DNA of 64,000 nt from Brevibacillus sp. JNUCC-41 (GCF_014844095.1 NZ_CP062163.1:4373501-4437500); one strand, 5' to 3'. Positions 41,441 through 50,642 are shown, counted from the stretch's first letter. Numbers and translations: made by a program. Notes: generated from the sequence alone by a model not told the origin.

Positions 41441-42307
41441 GTGAAAATTAATATAACCGCTTGTCAATTTCGAGTAGAAAAAGTGTCAAATTTCAATGAA
41501 TTTCAGAAACAAGTAGAAGACTTGATCACCCAAGTTCCCGAAAACTCGGATTATATCATTTTTCCTGAACTGTTAACCATCGGGTTATCAGCGGCCTTTG
41601 GAGAACAAGATGCTTCGTCCGTTATCAGGATTGATGAATATACCAAACAATATAAAGACCTTTTCCGCTCACTTTCCAGAAAAAGAAAGCAGGTCATCAT
41701 TGCGGGCACGCATCTGGAACGCCGCGAAAATGAATACTTCAATATCGCATACATTTTTGATAAAGATGGATCGGTCGTTGAGCATAAAAAAACTCATATC
41801 TTTCCTGCTGAAGAGAATTGGCATACTTCTGAAGGTGATGATCTGAAAGTTTATTCCTTAGGTCCGGTTAAGATAGGAATAGCGGTATGTTATGAAGCGG
41901 AGATACCTGAAATTTCAAGGATATTATCAGTGAACGGGGCCGACATCATTTTTTGCCCATCCTACACATTTACAGAGGCTGGTTTTTGGCGGGTACGCCA
42001 TTGCGCACATGCACGCGCAATCGAGAATCAGGTGTATTTTGTTCATTGCCCAACTGTTGGTGAACCTGGGACACCGCTGCCGAACGGTTACGGCCGTGCG
42101 AGTATACTTAGTCCCTGTGACAGCGCTTGGCCAGCAAATGGAGTAGTAGCCGAGGCGGTAATGAATGAACATACAGTCATTACCGGGACGGTCGATATGG
42201 ACGAGCTTTATGAGAATCGAAAAAGTGGTGCGGCGACCACTTTTAAGGATCGTAATCGCCGAAAAGAGATGTATGCGAAATATGAGCCTTATGAAGGGCT
42301 GAAATAA
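41441..42307 (+). CDS. Carbon-nitrogen hydrolase (nitrilase superfamily amidase)
   Basis: This 288-residue cytosolic enzyme has the Glu-Lys-Cys triad of the nitrilase superfamily: FPELLTIG (Glu near 41), HKKTHIFPAEE (Lys near 116) and IGIAVCYEAEIPE (Cys near 149). Aliphatic amidases, N-carbamoyl-D-amino acid hydrolases and beta-ureidopropionases share this layout; the exact class is not clear. The start is GTG after GGGAGGG. As the last gene of the cassette, it probably hydrolyses an amide or carbamoyl intermediate. Confidence 0.88.
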   Translation: MKINITACQFRVEKVSNFNEFQKQVEDLITQVPENSDYIIFPELLTIGLSAAFGEQDASSVIRIDEYTKQYKDLFRSLSRKRKQVIIAGTHLERRENEYFNIAYIFDKDGSVVEHKKTHIFPAEENWHTSEGDDLKVYSLGPVKIGIAVCYEAEIPEISRILSVNGADIIFCPSYTFTEAGFWRVRHCAHARAIENQVYFVHCPTVGEPGTPLPNGYGRASILSPCDSAWPANGVVAEAVMNEHTVITGTVDMDELYENRKSGAATTFKDRNRRKEMYAKYEPYEGLK

Positions 42308-42424
42308 TCTTGTCTAAAAAAGGTGGTTCGGAGATTATCCCGATTATTATTTTTCACTGTTTTATATGAGATGATTCTCAATGAATGGAATGGATTTGTG
42401 TTACTCCTGCCGAATAACTGGCTA

Positions 42425-42556
42425 GCCGGGACCCCACAGAGCGAGGAGTCTAGCCAGTCGGTAGGCGGAAATGGAGCCGATTTTCAAAAGTAAGCTGGAA
42501 CTTTTAAAAAAAAGACTGCTGGCTTTTCTCCGAATTTGTCTACAGTCTGCGACAAT
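42425..42556 (-). repeat. Decayed repeat related to the 5.4-5.6 kb segment
   Basis: Read on the minus strand the segment starts AGACTGTAGACAAATTCGG and later has TTTCCGCC, GACTCCTCGC and GGGGTCCCGG. The first part resembles the ACTGTAGACAAACTG hairpin at 5441, and the second a degenerate MITE-type core. The rest of the 596-base gap (42308-42903) is AT-rich and holds two palindromes just before the DUF3870 gene. Confidence 0.4.
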
Positions 42557-42762
42557 ATTAATACAAGAGTGTTTTTCCTCTTCTATCTTCCAATAAAATA
42601 AAAAAACAGAAGGAATAGTCATACTAATCTATTTTAAGATTTGCATAACCTTTCGTTTAATGGCTTCCATATAGGCATTTAACGGTATGATTTTGCATTT
42701 ATTCCTCACTTGGCGCGCATTAACTATAAAACGTTTCTATTCTCTTGCGCATGAAACGAGAA

Positions 42763-42823
42763 TTGACTTAATATACAAAATATATTGTCAAATGCATGTT
42801 ACATATATTAAAATGTATGTAAC
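42763..42823. promoter_or_regulatory. Two adjacent palindromes upstream of the DUF3870 gene
   Basis: TTGAC...GTCAA with inner AATAT/ATATT pairing spans 42763-42791. GTTACATA (42798-42805) and TATGTAAC (42816-42823) form a second perfect inverted repeat. Both lie 80-140 bases before the start codon and could be operators. I cannot assign the protein. Confidence 0.45.
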
Positions 42824-42903
42824 CATTTCATATTGTAATAATATAGATAGTCACCCTATTTATACCTGTTATGATGTCTGTAATGGCAGGAGGCATTATA
42901 AGT

Positions 42904-43221
42904 ATGTTTCAGCAGAACACAGTATATATAGTTGGCGAATCGAAGGCAGCATCCAATAATCCAATTACACAGCAATTCAACTGCTTTTTTATCGGTTTCG
43001 TCATTGATAGTGATACGCATGATATCGTGGATGCGGAATGCTCGACTACAATATCGATTACATCACGCTTCATTCAATCCATGTTAGTCGGTAAATCAAT
43101 TCTACGGCCCGATGAATTGGAGAAGGAAATTGAGAAACGGTACTTTGGTTCATCTCAGAAAGCACTGACCGTCGCTCTAAGAAATGCGAGCATTAAATAT
43201 CAGCAACTTTATAAGTCATAG
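42904..43221 (+). CDS. DUF3870 protein
   Basis: This 105-residue soluble protein matches the DUF3870 pattern: TVYIVGESKAASNNPITQQF, IDSDTHDIVDAECSTT, SMLVGKSIL and KRYFGSSQKALTVALRNA. The family occurs next to CoA-dependent and catabolic genes in Firmicutes; its function is not known to me. GGAGG at 42888-42892 supports the ATG at 42904 better than the in-frame ATG at 42871. It has its own terminator downstream. Confidence 0.8.
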   Translation: MFQQNTVYIVGESKAASNNPITQQFNCFFIGFVIDSDTHDIVDAECSTTISITSRFIQSMLVGKSILRPDELEKEIEKRYFGSSQKALTVALRNASIKYQQLYKS

Positions 43222-43246
43222 CTGCTTCTTTTGTCAGTCGCAATTG

Positions 43247-43298
43247 AAATCCAGCTGTTAAAGAGTGTGTACGCGCTCTTTGGCAGCTGGATTTTTTT
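43247..43298 (+). terminator. Terminator of the DUF3870 gene
   Basis: AATCCAGCTG pairs with CAGCTGGATT, with an inner AGAG/CTCT pairing, and is followed by seven T residues. Confidence 0.85.
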
Positions 43299-43395
43299 AT
43301 GTAGGTCTATGCAAGGCTTCATTGGCGGGTTTGAATAAAATAGAAAATTTAATTTTATTATCATGAAACTCCCTAAATATAAGGAGGTATGGAAT

Positions 43396-44556
43396 ATGAT
43401 TCAAGATGGTGTGATGTTTGTCTGTTTTTTATTGGCATTTACGGCCGTGATTGCGGTAGCGGAAAAAAAGATAGGAGGAAAGTTCTTCAAGTATGTTCCT
43501 GGTATTGTCCTTATTTATATTGGAGCGGCATTGATGAAAACATTTGGGGTCTTTTCAGATAGTGAGTCAGTCGAAAGTGCATATGGCACCATACGAGGAC
43601 TCCTGCTACCCGCCATGTTAATGCTCATGCTTTTGCAATGCGATATGCGAAAAATAATCAGACTTGGACCAAAGATGCTTTTAACTTTTTTTGCGGCTTC
43701 CTTCAGCATCATCGGGGGATTCACTCTTACTTACGTTTTAATGAATGGTTTTTATGCTGAAGGAACATGGAAGGCGTTCTCGGCCTTGAGCGCAAGCTGG
43801 ACAGGGGGATCTGCCAATATGGTGATCTTGCAAGGAATACTCGATGTACCTGAAAATATATTTGGCTATGCGTTGATCATGGATACAGTCAATTATTCCA
43901 TTTGGGTCATGTTCTTGTTTTGGCTGGTGCCTCTTGCTGGAAAATTCAATATTTGGACTAAAGCGGATACATCTTTCATTGATCAAATGACTTCCGAGCT
44001 TGAAGCGGGGGAAATCGCCAAGACGGAATTTGGATTCGTGGAATTGATCGGTTTCTTGGCGCTGGCTTTAATTGTATCAGCAGGGGCAACCAAAATTGGG
44101 GAGGGACTGCCAGTACTGGGTGCCGCTGTGAATGGAACCACTTGGACGATCATCATCGCTTCGACCGTAGGTTTAATTCTGGCTGTCACAAAGGTTGGAC
44201 GTATTGCCGGTTCCATGGAAATTTCAAAAGTCATGCTTTATATAGTCATTGGTTTAATAGCTTCCCATGCCGATTTTTCACAGCTGTTTCAAGCACCTGT
44301 GTATATTTTATCCGGATTTATGATTCTATTCTTTCATGGATTGATCATGGTCATTTTGGCCAAAATCTTTAAGTTGGATCTATTTACAATGGGAGTTGCC
44401 TCATTGGCCAATATAGGGGGGGTGGCATCAGCTCCTATATTGGCAGGTGCATTCAACCGGGCGCTAATACCGGTCGGGATATTGATGGCTGTACTTGGCA
44501 GTCTTCTGGGCACCTATTTTGGAATTCTTACATCATATATACTCTCAAGCTTTTAG
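43396..44556 (+). CDS. DUF819 (YjcL-like) membrane permease
   Basis: This 386-residue protein has about ten membrane segments. It matches DUF819 (YjcL): YVPGIVLIYIGAALMKTFGV, LLPAMLMLMLLQCDMR, FSALSASWTGGSANMVILQG and SLANIGGVASAPILAGAFN. Its place before ykfB and ykfC suggests it transports a murein peptide or its product; in B. subtilis the ykf operon instead has other partners. AAGGAGG fixes the start at 43396 rather than the in-frame ATG at 43363. The next gene begins 14 bases after the stop. Confidence 0.85.
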   Translation: MIQDGVMFVCFLLAFTAVIAVAEKKIGGKFFKYVPGIVLIYIGAALMKTFGVFSDSESVESAYGTIRGLLLPAMLMLMLLQCDMRKIIRLGPKMLLTFFAASFSIIGGFTLTYVLMNGFYAEGTWKAFSALSASWTGGSANMVILQGILDVPENIFGYALIMDTVNYSIWVMFLFWLVPLAGKFNIWTKADTSFIDQMTSELEAGEIAKTEFGFVELIGFLALALIVSAGATKIGEGLPVLGAAVNGTTWTIIIASTVGLILAVTKVGRIAGSMEISKVMLYIVIGLIASHADFSQLFQAPVYILSGFMILFFHGLIMVILAKIFKLDLFTMGVASLANIGGVASAPILAGAFNRALIPVGILMAVLGSLLGTYFGILTSYILSSF

Positions 44557-44570
44557 GAAGGGTTGTTAAT

Positions 44571-45653
44571 ATGAAGATTGAAAGTTTAAAAGTATCAGTG
44601 GAAACCTTGCCACTTGTCAAGCCATTCAAAACGGCATTACGCACAGCAATGGAGATTGAAAACATCATGGTTTCCGTAAAGTTGGAGGATGGAACGGAAG
44701 GTTTGGGGGCCGCAGCCCCTACGGTCGCCATCACAGGAGATTCTACAAAAGGAATCATGACGGTCATTGAAGAAGTAATCACACCACATTTAATTGGCCG
44801 CGACATCGAGAATATCAATGCATTGTCTCAGCAGATCCAACAATCCTGTGTAGGTAACACAAGTGCAAAGGCTGCTGTTGAAATCGCTTTGTACGACGCA
44901 GTCAGCAAACGATGGCAGCTCCCTTTATATCAATATCTTGGCGGTAAATCGAATGTCCTGAAAAATGATATGACAATCAGCGTTGATGAACCCGAAGAAA
45001 TGGCTAAGGCGGCATTGTCCCTCATTGATGGCGGATTCTCAACGATGAAGATAAAATTGGGGAAAGACTGGAAGAGTGACGTGGAGCGGGTTGCCTGCAT
45101 TCGTGCTGCTGTTGGCGATCAGGTTACTATCAGGATTGACGCAAATCAAGGGTGGACAACAAAACAAGCGATTTCCATTATTCATGAACTCGAGGAAAGA
45201 AAGCTGAATGTTGATTTGGTGGAACAGCCGGTTCAAGCCCATGATATCAAAGGGTTGAAAGAAATAAAGAGGTCTGTCCAAGTGCCGATCATGGCCGATG
45301 AAAGTTTGTTTTCCCCTCGTGATGCAATGAGACTCCTGAATGAACATGCTGTTGATTTACTTAATATTAAATTAATGAAAACAGGAGGAATTCGACGTGC
45401 ACTTCAAATCGCCGATATGGCAGAAGCAGCAGGGGTGGAATGCATGATCGGGAGTATGATGGAATCGACCGTGAGTGTAGCAGCCGCAGCTCATCTGGCA
45501 ACCGCCCATCCTAATATAACGAAGATTGATTTAGATGCACCATTATGGATTATGAATGAACCATTTGAAGGCATTCAATTTATGAAAGATCAACTTCTCA
45601 TTGCTGATAAACCTGGACTAGGAGTCAAGAGGAAATCCTCATTTACTCAATAA
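44571..45653 (+). CDS. ykfB: L-Ala-D/L-Glu epimerase (dipeptide epimerase)
   Basis: This 360-residue enolase-superfamily enzyme epimerises the glutamate of L-Ala-D-Glu released from peptidoglycan. The capping domain covers residues 1-125. The barrel has TMKIKLGKD (KxK base), RIDANQGW (metal Asp), VDLVEQPV (metal Glu), IMADESLFS (metal Asp), NIKLMKTGG (second base Lys) and KIDLDAPLW at the end. GGAAGGGTTG precedes the ATG. Downstream is the YkfC peptidase that would feed it substrate. Confidence 0.9.
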   Translation: MKIESLKVSVETLPLVKPFKTALRTAMEIENIMVSVKLEDGTEGLGAAAPTVAITGDSTKGIMTVIEEVITPHLIGRDIENINALSQQIQQSCVGNTSAKAAVEIALYDAVSKRWQLPLYQYLGGKSNVLKNDMTISVDEPEEMAKAALSLIDGGFSTMKIKLGKDWKSDVERVACIRAAVGDQVTIRIDANQGWTTKQAISIIHELEERKLNVDLVEQPVQAHDIKGLKEIKRSVQVPIMADESLFSPRDAMRLLNEHAVDLLNIKLMKTGGIRRALQIADMAEAAGVECMIGSMMESTVSVAAAAHLATAHPNITKIDLDAPLWIMNEPFEGIQFMKDQLLIADKPGLGVKRKSSFTQ

Positions 45654-45678
45654 AAACTATTTCGAAAGGGTGATTATT

Positions 45679-46680
45679 TTGAAAAAGTTAACAGTTGTGG
45701 TGCTATCTTTATTTACTCTCGGTATTTTAGTTTTCAGTCCCATTGAAGCCAATGCAAAAGAAAAGGAGAAAATTGCCTATGTAGATGTAGCTGTGGCCAC
45801 TCTTTGGACTGAGCCTGGATTAATAAGGGAAATCGATGCTCCTTCAGCATCGAACCCTGTTGATATGAATGCCTGGATCGGCTCGATGAATTATGAAGAC
45901 AAACTTTGGCTTGTAGGTAACCTGGAAACACAAGCGTTATATGGTTCAAAAGTGACGATTCTAGAAGAACAGGGTGAATGGGTGAAAGTAGCCGTTGCCA
46001 ATCAACCGACGCCCCGTAATGATATTGGTTATCCAGGATGGATGCCAAAGGCACAATTAAAAGACGGAAATTCTTTTGAGAAGCAATTTAAGCGAGGATT
46101 TGCCCTTGTAAATGCCCCTAAGACTTGGCTTTATTCGGATTCGAAACTTCGGTTCAAATTCATGGAGGTCAGCTTCGATACCCGCCTCCCGTTATTACAG
46201 GTGAAAAAAGATAAAGTGAAGGTGATGACACCGAGTAATGGCGCAAAATGGATAGAAAAGCAGGACGTGTCAGTCTATCAAAATGAAAATCAAATACCTG
46301 CTCCAACCGGTAAGGACATCGTTGATTCAGGAAAAGAATTTTTGGGGCTTCCTTACCTATGGGCTGGAATGTCCGGTTTTGGATTTGACTGTTCTGGATT
46401 TACCTATACAATGTACCATGCTAATGGAATTACGATTCCAAGGGACTCTTCCGTTCAGGCGCAACAGGGCAAAAAGGTGGAACAAGAAAACCTTCAGCCA
46501 GGTGATTTACTATTTTTTGCCTATGATAAAGGGAAGGGAAGGGTCCATCATGTCGGAATGTATATTGGTGATGGAAAAATGATCCATTCGCCAAACAGCT
46601 CAACACATGTAAGGATAGATGAAATAAAAACATCGGGATATGGGGAGGAATATGCAGGAGCAAGAAGATATATCGATTGA
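45679..46680 (+). CDS. ykfC: Gamma-D-glutamyl-L-amino acid endopeptidase, YkfC type
   Basis: This 333-residue protein has a signal peptide (residues 1-26, ending IEANAKE), two SH3b-like domains (about 30-210) and an NlpC/P60 domain (about 215-333). The catalytic cysteine is in FDCSGFTYT, with histidines in VHHVGMYIGD and MIHSPN. It cuts murein tripeptides between D-Glu and the diamino acid, releasing L-Ala-D-Glu for YkfB. Length equals the structurally known B. cereus YkfC. The start is TTG after GAAAGGG; the GTG at 45670 overlaps the ribosome site. Confidence 0.9.
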   Translation: MKKLTVVVLSLFTLGILVFSPIEANAKEKEKIAYVDVAVATLWTEPGLIREIDAPSASNPVDMNAWIGSMNYEDKLWLVGNLETQALYGSKVTILEEQGEWVKVAVANQPTPRNDIGYPGWMPKAQLKDGNSFEKQFKRGFALVNAPKTWLYSDSKLRFKFMEVSFDTRLPLLQVKKDKVKVMTPSNGAKWIEKQDVSVYQNENQIPAPTGKDIVDSGKEFLGLPYLWAGMSGFGFDCSGFTYTMYHANGITIPRDSSVQAQQGKKVEQENLQPGDLLFFAYDKGKGRVHHVGMYIGDGKMIHSPNSSTHVRIDEIKTSGYGEEYAGARRYID

Positions 46681-46685
46681 TGCTT

Positions 46686-46721
46686 AAAAAGCTTAAGAGC
46701 CCAATGCCCTTAAGCTTTTTT
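46686..46721 (+). terminator. Terminator of the ykf unit
   Basis: AAAAAGCTTAAG pairs perfectly with CTTAAGCTTTTT and is followed by T. It closes the DUF819-ykfB-ykfC operon. Confidence 0.9.
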
Positions 46722-46934
46722 CGTATTTGAACATACCTATTCCATTATTCTATCGGATGACAAAACGATGCCCCGATGACTTAAGAATTAGCATACAGCG
46801 GAAGAGACGTTGATTCCCGATTAGAGTCTTAGTAAAAATAGTTATATAAGTTTTATACCAGAATAATGAACTAGAATTCTCTACTTCCATAAACTGAAGG
46901 CATACGTATACCGATAAGGAAAAATATGGTATAG

Positions 46935-46963
46935 TTAAGTGCAGATTTTTTTTATATTATAAT
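46935..46963 (+). promoter_or_regulatory. Possible promoter of the S9 peptidase gene
   Basis: TATAAT (46958-46963) lies 17 bases after a poor -35 match, TTAAGT (46935-46940), and 17 bases before the start codon. The leader would be very short. Nothing else is seen in the gap from 46722. Confidence 0.35.
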
Positions 46964-46980
46964 GTGAGGGGCTGCCAAAG

Positions 46981-48780
46981 ATGATCACTTTTCCGAAACC
47001 TGATGTTGAGCAATTTTTACGAACCTTTTCCATTGCTGATTTTGCTGTAAGTCCAGATGAAGAACATCTGGTTTTCAGTACCAATTTGAGCGGCAAGTAT
47101 AATTTATGGGGAATGGATTTGCCAAACTCCTTTCCTTATCCGCTTACAACCATTGATCAGAGCTGCCAAGAGCTGATATATGATAAGAAGAGCCGGTTTA
47201 TAATTGCTGGTTTCGATCAAGACGGGAATGAAAATACCCAGTTTTACGGGATTCCTTTGAATGGCGGGACAATGAAGGAAATCGTCCAGCATGAAAATAC
47301 ACGTAATTTCATGCCAAAATTATCGAATGACAGTAAAAAGCTCTATTACACGACATCCAGAGGAAATCCTACCTTTCTAAATTCCTATTGTTTAGATTTA
47401 GAATCAGGACAGGAGAAGCTGGTACTCGAGGGAAAAGACGCAGCGACCTATTTATTTGGCTTCAGCCCAGATGAAGAAACCTTACTTTACTATAAACACT
47501 TTGCTAATACAAATACCCTTCTCTATGCAAAAAAAGGGAATGAAGATATCCTGCTCACTCCGCCCTCCGAGAAACAACATACAGTGAATGATGGTGTTTT
47601 TGTTTCGGATTCGATGATATATTTATTGACTGATTATGATTCGGACTTTACCTATTTGGCTTCATACAATCTTGAAACAAACAAATTCAATAAAGTTAAA
47701 GAATTGGAGAATGAGAGTTTTACTGCCATTAAATATAGTAAAGAGAATCAACTATTATATATAACTAGTCAAAAGGGTGTAGAAGATCAATTATATGAAT
47801 TCAATCTGCAAAATGAAGATTGGAGATATATCCCCGTGCCGTGCAGCGTCATTAATAAACTTGAAGTTACTGCAACTGGAACGCTATACTTATTTGGCAT
47901 GAGCGCAACAAAGCCTCATAACATCTATAAAAAAACAGGTGATGAGTGGGTATCATTAACTAAATATACTGTTCCTGGCGTCGATTCCGATGAATTGGTT
48001 GAACCGGACATCATTACATACCCTTCCTTTGATGGCCTGGAGATCGAATCGTTATTTTTTAGGGCAAAAAAGGAAATTGACAATGGTGAAATCATTTTTT
48101 GGCCACATGGAGGTCCTCAAGCGGCAGAACGGAAATCCTTTAGGGCATCATTTCAATTTTTCCTGAATCATGGTTACAGTATTTTTGCGCCAAACTTCCG
48201 CGGTTCGACTGGCTATGGTTTGGAATTCACAAAAATGGTGGAAGGAGATTGGGGAAATGGACCAAGACTTGATAATGTAGCCGGCCTTGATTGGCTCATT
48301 AACCAAGGGCATGCACAAAAAGGCAACATTCTATTGATGGGCGGAAGCTTCGGAGGGTATATGGCACTTTTGCTGCACGGACGACATGCGGATTATTTTA
48401 AAGCGGTTGTCGATATTTTCGGACCATCCAATCTTTTCTCATTTATCAATTCCGTACCAGAAGAGTGGAAACCAGTCATGGATCAATGGGTAGGAAATCC
48501 GGAAAAAGATAAAGAAAAACTAATCGAGTATTCGCCTATCACCTATTTAGAATCCATGATAAAGCCAATGCTTGTCATTCAAGGAGCAAATGATCCCCGT
48601 GTCGTCAAAGCAGAATCAGATCAAATCGTTAAAGCGTTGAAAGATAAAGGAAGAGATGTCGATTATATGCTTCTGGAAGATGAAGGACATGGATTTTCCA
48701 AAAAAGAAAATGAAATTGCCGTCTATCAAAAAATACTCACATTCTTAAAGCGATTCACAGCAGTAACAGAAAAAGTGTAA
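46981..48780 (+). CDS. S9-family serine peptidase (acylaminoacyl-peptidase-like)
   Basis: This 599-residue cytosolic enzyme has an N-terminal beta-propeller (about 1-340, with repeats such as DFAVSPDEEHLVFSTN) and a C-terminal alpha/beta-hydrolase domain. The nucleophile is in LMGGSFGGYMALL (Ser near 455). The acid is in VIQGANDPRV and the histidine in DEGHGF. It should remove or cut short peptides. GAGGGG precedes the ATG. It is monocistronic, with a terminator at 48818. Confidence 0.9.
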   Translation: MITFPKPDVEQFLRTFSIADFAVSPDEEHLVFSTNLSGKYNLWGMDLPNSFPYPLTTIDQSCQELIYDKKSRFIIAGFDQDGNENTQFYGIPLNGGTMKEIVQHENTRNFMPKLSNDSKKLYYTTSRGNPTFLNSYCLDLESGQEKLVLEGKDAATYLFGFSPDEETLLYYKHFANTNTLLYAKKGNEDILLTPPSEKQHTVNDGVFVSDSMIYLLTDYDSDFTYLASYNLETNKFNKVKELENESFTAIKYSKENQLLYITSQKGVEDQLYEFNLQNEDWRYIPVPCSVINKLEVTATGTLYLFGMSATKPHNIYKKTGDEWVSLTKYTVPGVDSDELVEPDIITYPSFDGLEIESLFFRAKKEIDNGEIIFWPHGGPQAAERKSFRASFQFFLNHGYSIFAPNFRGSTGYGLEFTKMVEGDWGNGPRLDNVAGLDWLINQGHAQKGNILLMGGSFGGYMALLLHGRHADYFKAVVDIFGPSNLFSFINSVPEEWKPVMDQWVGNPEKDKEKLIEYSPITYLESMIKPMLVIQGANDPRVVKAESDQIVKALKDKGRDVDYMLLEDEGHGFSKKENEIAVYQKILTFLKRFTAVTEKV

Positions 48781-48817
48781 TCCGCATTAAAATATTTCAT
48801 TTATTTACATTTTAATT

Positions 48818-48863
48818 GGAAACCCTGCCACTCACGTTCCAGTGATGAAGCAGGGTTTCTTTG
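48818..48863 (+). terminator. Terminator of the S9 peptidase gene
   Basis: GAAACCCTGC pairs with GCAGGGTTTC with an inner CACT/AGTG pairing; TTTG follows. Confidence 0.8.
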
Positions 48864-49046
48864 TTTGAAAACTGGCATTTTAGGTACGTCGGTTTGGGGA
48901 GTTAGTAAATGGCTTCCCAATATGGCGTGTTTATAAAATCCTGGCATTTAAAATTCAGAATTCCCTGAATAAACTCTGGTCACCTAGGCATAAAGCGCTA
49001 TATAATATACGGAAAAAGTATTTTTTGTTAAACGGAGTTGATCGCA

Positions 49047-50597
49047 TTGCCACGGGAATTATTGTTATACATACTCGTAGTTATAATGGCAGGTGTTTTA
49101 AGCTTGTTCCTGTGTTTATTTGCACAGTTAAGGATCAAGGATGCACCTGGAGCAAAACCCTATATTTTCGTGACATTTTTGTCTTCCATTTTTACTTTTT
49201 CCTATGCTTTCGAACTTTCCAGTACATCTTTGGAACAAATCATATTTTGGTTAAGGGTCGAGTACTTGGCATTACCATTCATCCCAGTATTCCTTTTGTT
49301 GATGTGCCTTGAATATGTTGGGCAGAGAATTAAGAAGGTCTGGCAATATGCCCTTTTCATCATTCCGTTCATCACCATATTCATGCATTATACAAACGGC
49401 CTTCATCACTTGTATTACAAATCAATGGAATTGAGAAGCGAAAGTCCTTTTCCAATTATTAAACTGGTGGGGGGCCCTTGGTTTTACGTCCACTCCCTTT
49501 TCCTTTTTTTATGTGTCATGTTAAGTATAATCATATTGCTAAAACATATGAAAAAATCCTCATTCAGATTCAGGATGCAAATATCAATGATGGTGGCAGG
49601 TCTTATTATTCCTATAATGGCAAATTACTATTATATCAACGGATTAAGCACATATGGCATCGATCTTGGTCCTGTATCCATGAGTATCACGTTTATCTTT
49701 CATGGTGCGGCACTTTTGACTTTTCAAATGTTCAATGTAGCCCCGATCGCTCGGGAAACTGTCTTTGAAAGTATGAAAGAGGGCGTCATCGTTTTAAATC
49801 AACAGAGTTTGATTGTTGACTATAACAATGGAATGCGCAAAGTCATACCCATGTTGGATGAACATTCCATAGGTAAATCGATTACAAGTCTGCTAAATGG
49901 GAATCATCAACTTAGGGAAATAATCGACCTTAAGCAAGACAGTGATTTTAATTGCAGCCTAAATGGTAATATAGTACATTACCATATTGGTTTTTCACCT
50001 GTGCTCAACAAAAGTAACCTGCCTATCGGACAGATCATCACTTTCGCCAACGTAACTGAAAGAGTTCTTATGCTGGAAAAGTTGAAACAACTGGCAAGCT
50101 TGGACGGATTAACCCAAATATTGAATAGAACCTTTTTCATTAATAAATCGGAAATGCTATTCGATGTACTAAGCATGGAAGGCGGCAATGTTTCAGTCAT
50201 CATGTTCGATATTGATCATTTCAAAGATGTAAATGATTCTTTTGGACATGAAGCAGGGGACGCAGTCATAGCGCTTGTTGCAAATACTGCAAAGGAACAC
50301 ATTCGGGAAGGCGATCTATTGGGGCGTTATGGCGGTGAAGAATTTATCATATGTTTACCGGATACCGCTTTAGCCACTGCATATGAGTTGGCCGATATTA
50401 TTAGGAAAAAAGTTTCTGCAAGCATTGCAATTGTTAACGAAGAGAGGATTTCCGTTACCTGCAGTTTCGGGGTGACTCATGCCTTAATTGAAGCTGGTGA
50501 TCGAAGCCAATCCATCAAAACATTGATGCCACGGGCTGACCAAGCCTTATATGTCGCAAAGAAGAATGGAAGAAATTGTGTAAAGATCATCGCCTAA
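49047..50597 (+). CDS. Membrane diguanylate cyclase (7TM histidine-kinase-type sensor, PAS, GGDEF)
   Basis: This 516-residue protein has seven N-terminal membrane segments of the type seen in histidine-kinase 7TM sensors (about 3-225), a PAS-like linker (about 235-340, ESMKEGVIVLNQQ), and a GGDEF domain (about 350-516, SLDGLTQILNRTFF). The active loop is RYGGEEF, and REGD five residues before it forms the RxxD inhibitory site. It should therefore make cyclic di-GMP under product feedback, unlike the GGDEF protein at 8302. GGAG at 49034 is best spaced for the TTG at 49047. Confidence 0.87.
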   Translation: MPRELLLYILVVIMAGVLSLFLCLFAQLRIKDAPGAKPYIFVTFLSSIFTFSYAFELSSTSLEQIIFWLRVEYLALPFIPVFLLLMCLEYVGQRIKKVWQYALFIIPFITIFMHYTNGLHHLYYKSMELRSESPFPIIKLVGGPWFYVHSLFLFLCVMLSIIILLKHMKKSSFRFRMQISMMVAGLIIPIMANYYYINGLSTYGIDLGPVSMSITFIFHGAALLTFQMFNVAPIARETVFESMKEGVIVLNQQSLIVDYNNGMRKVIPMLDEHSIGKSITSLLNGNHQLREIIDLKQDSDFNCSLNGNIVHYHIGFSPVLNKSNLPIGQIITFANVTERVLMLEKLKQLASLDGLTQILNRTFFINKSEMLFDVLSMEGGNVSVIMFDIDHFKDVNDSFGHEAGDAVIALVANTAKEHIREGDLLGRYGGEEFIICLPDTALATAYELADIIRKKVSASIAIVNEERISVTCSFGVTHALIEAGDRSQSIKTLMPRADQALYVAKKNGRNCVKIIA

Positions 50598-50614
50598 AAT
50601 GGAACCATCCCTTT

Positions 50615-50642
50615 AAACCTTGAACTTGTTATAGGTTTTTTT
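50615..50642 (+). terminator. Terminator of the membrane cyclase gene
   Basis: AAACCT pairs with AGGTTT around a 12-base loop and is followed by T residues. The stem is short. Confidence 0.5.

Noticed and set aside
42308..42870. Possible small genes in the gap after the nitrilase gene
   Set aside because: The open frames on both strands lack ribosome sites and cross decayed repeats and palindromes.
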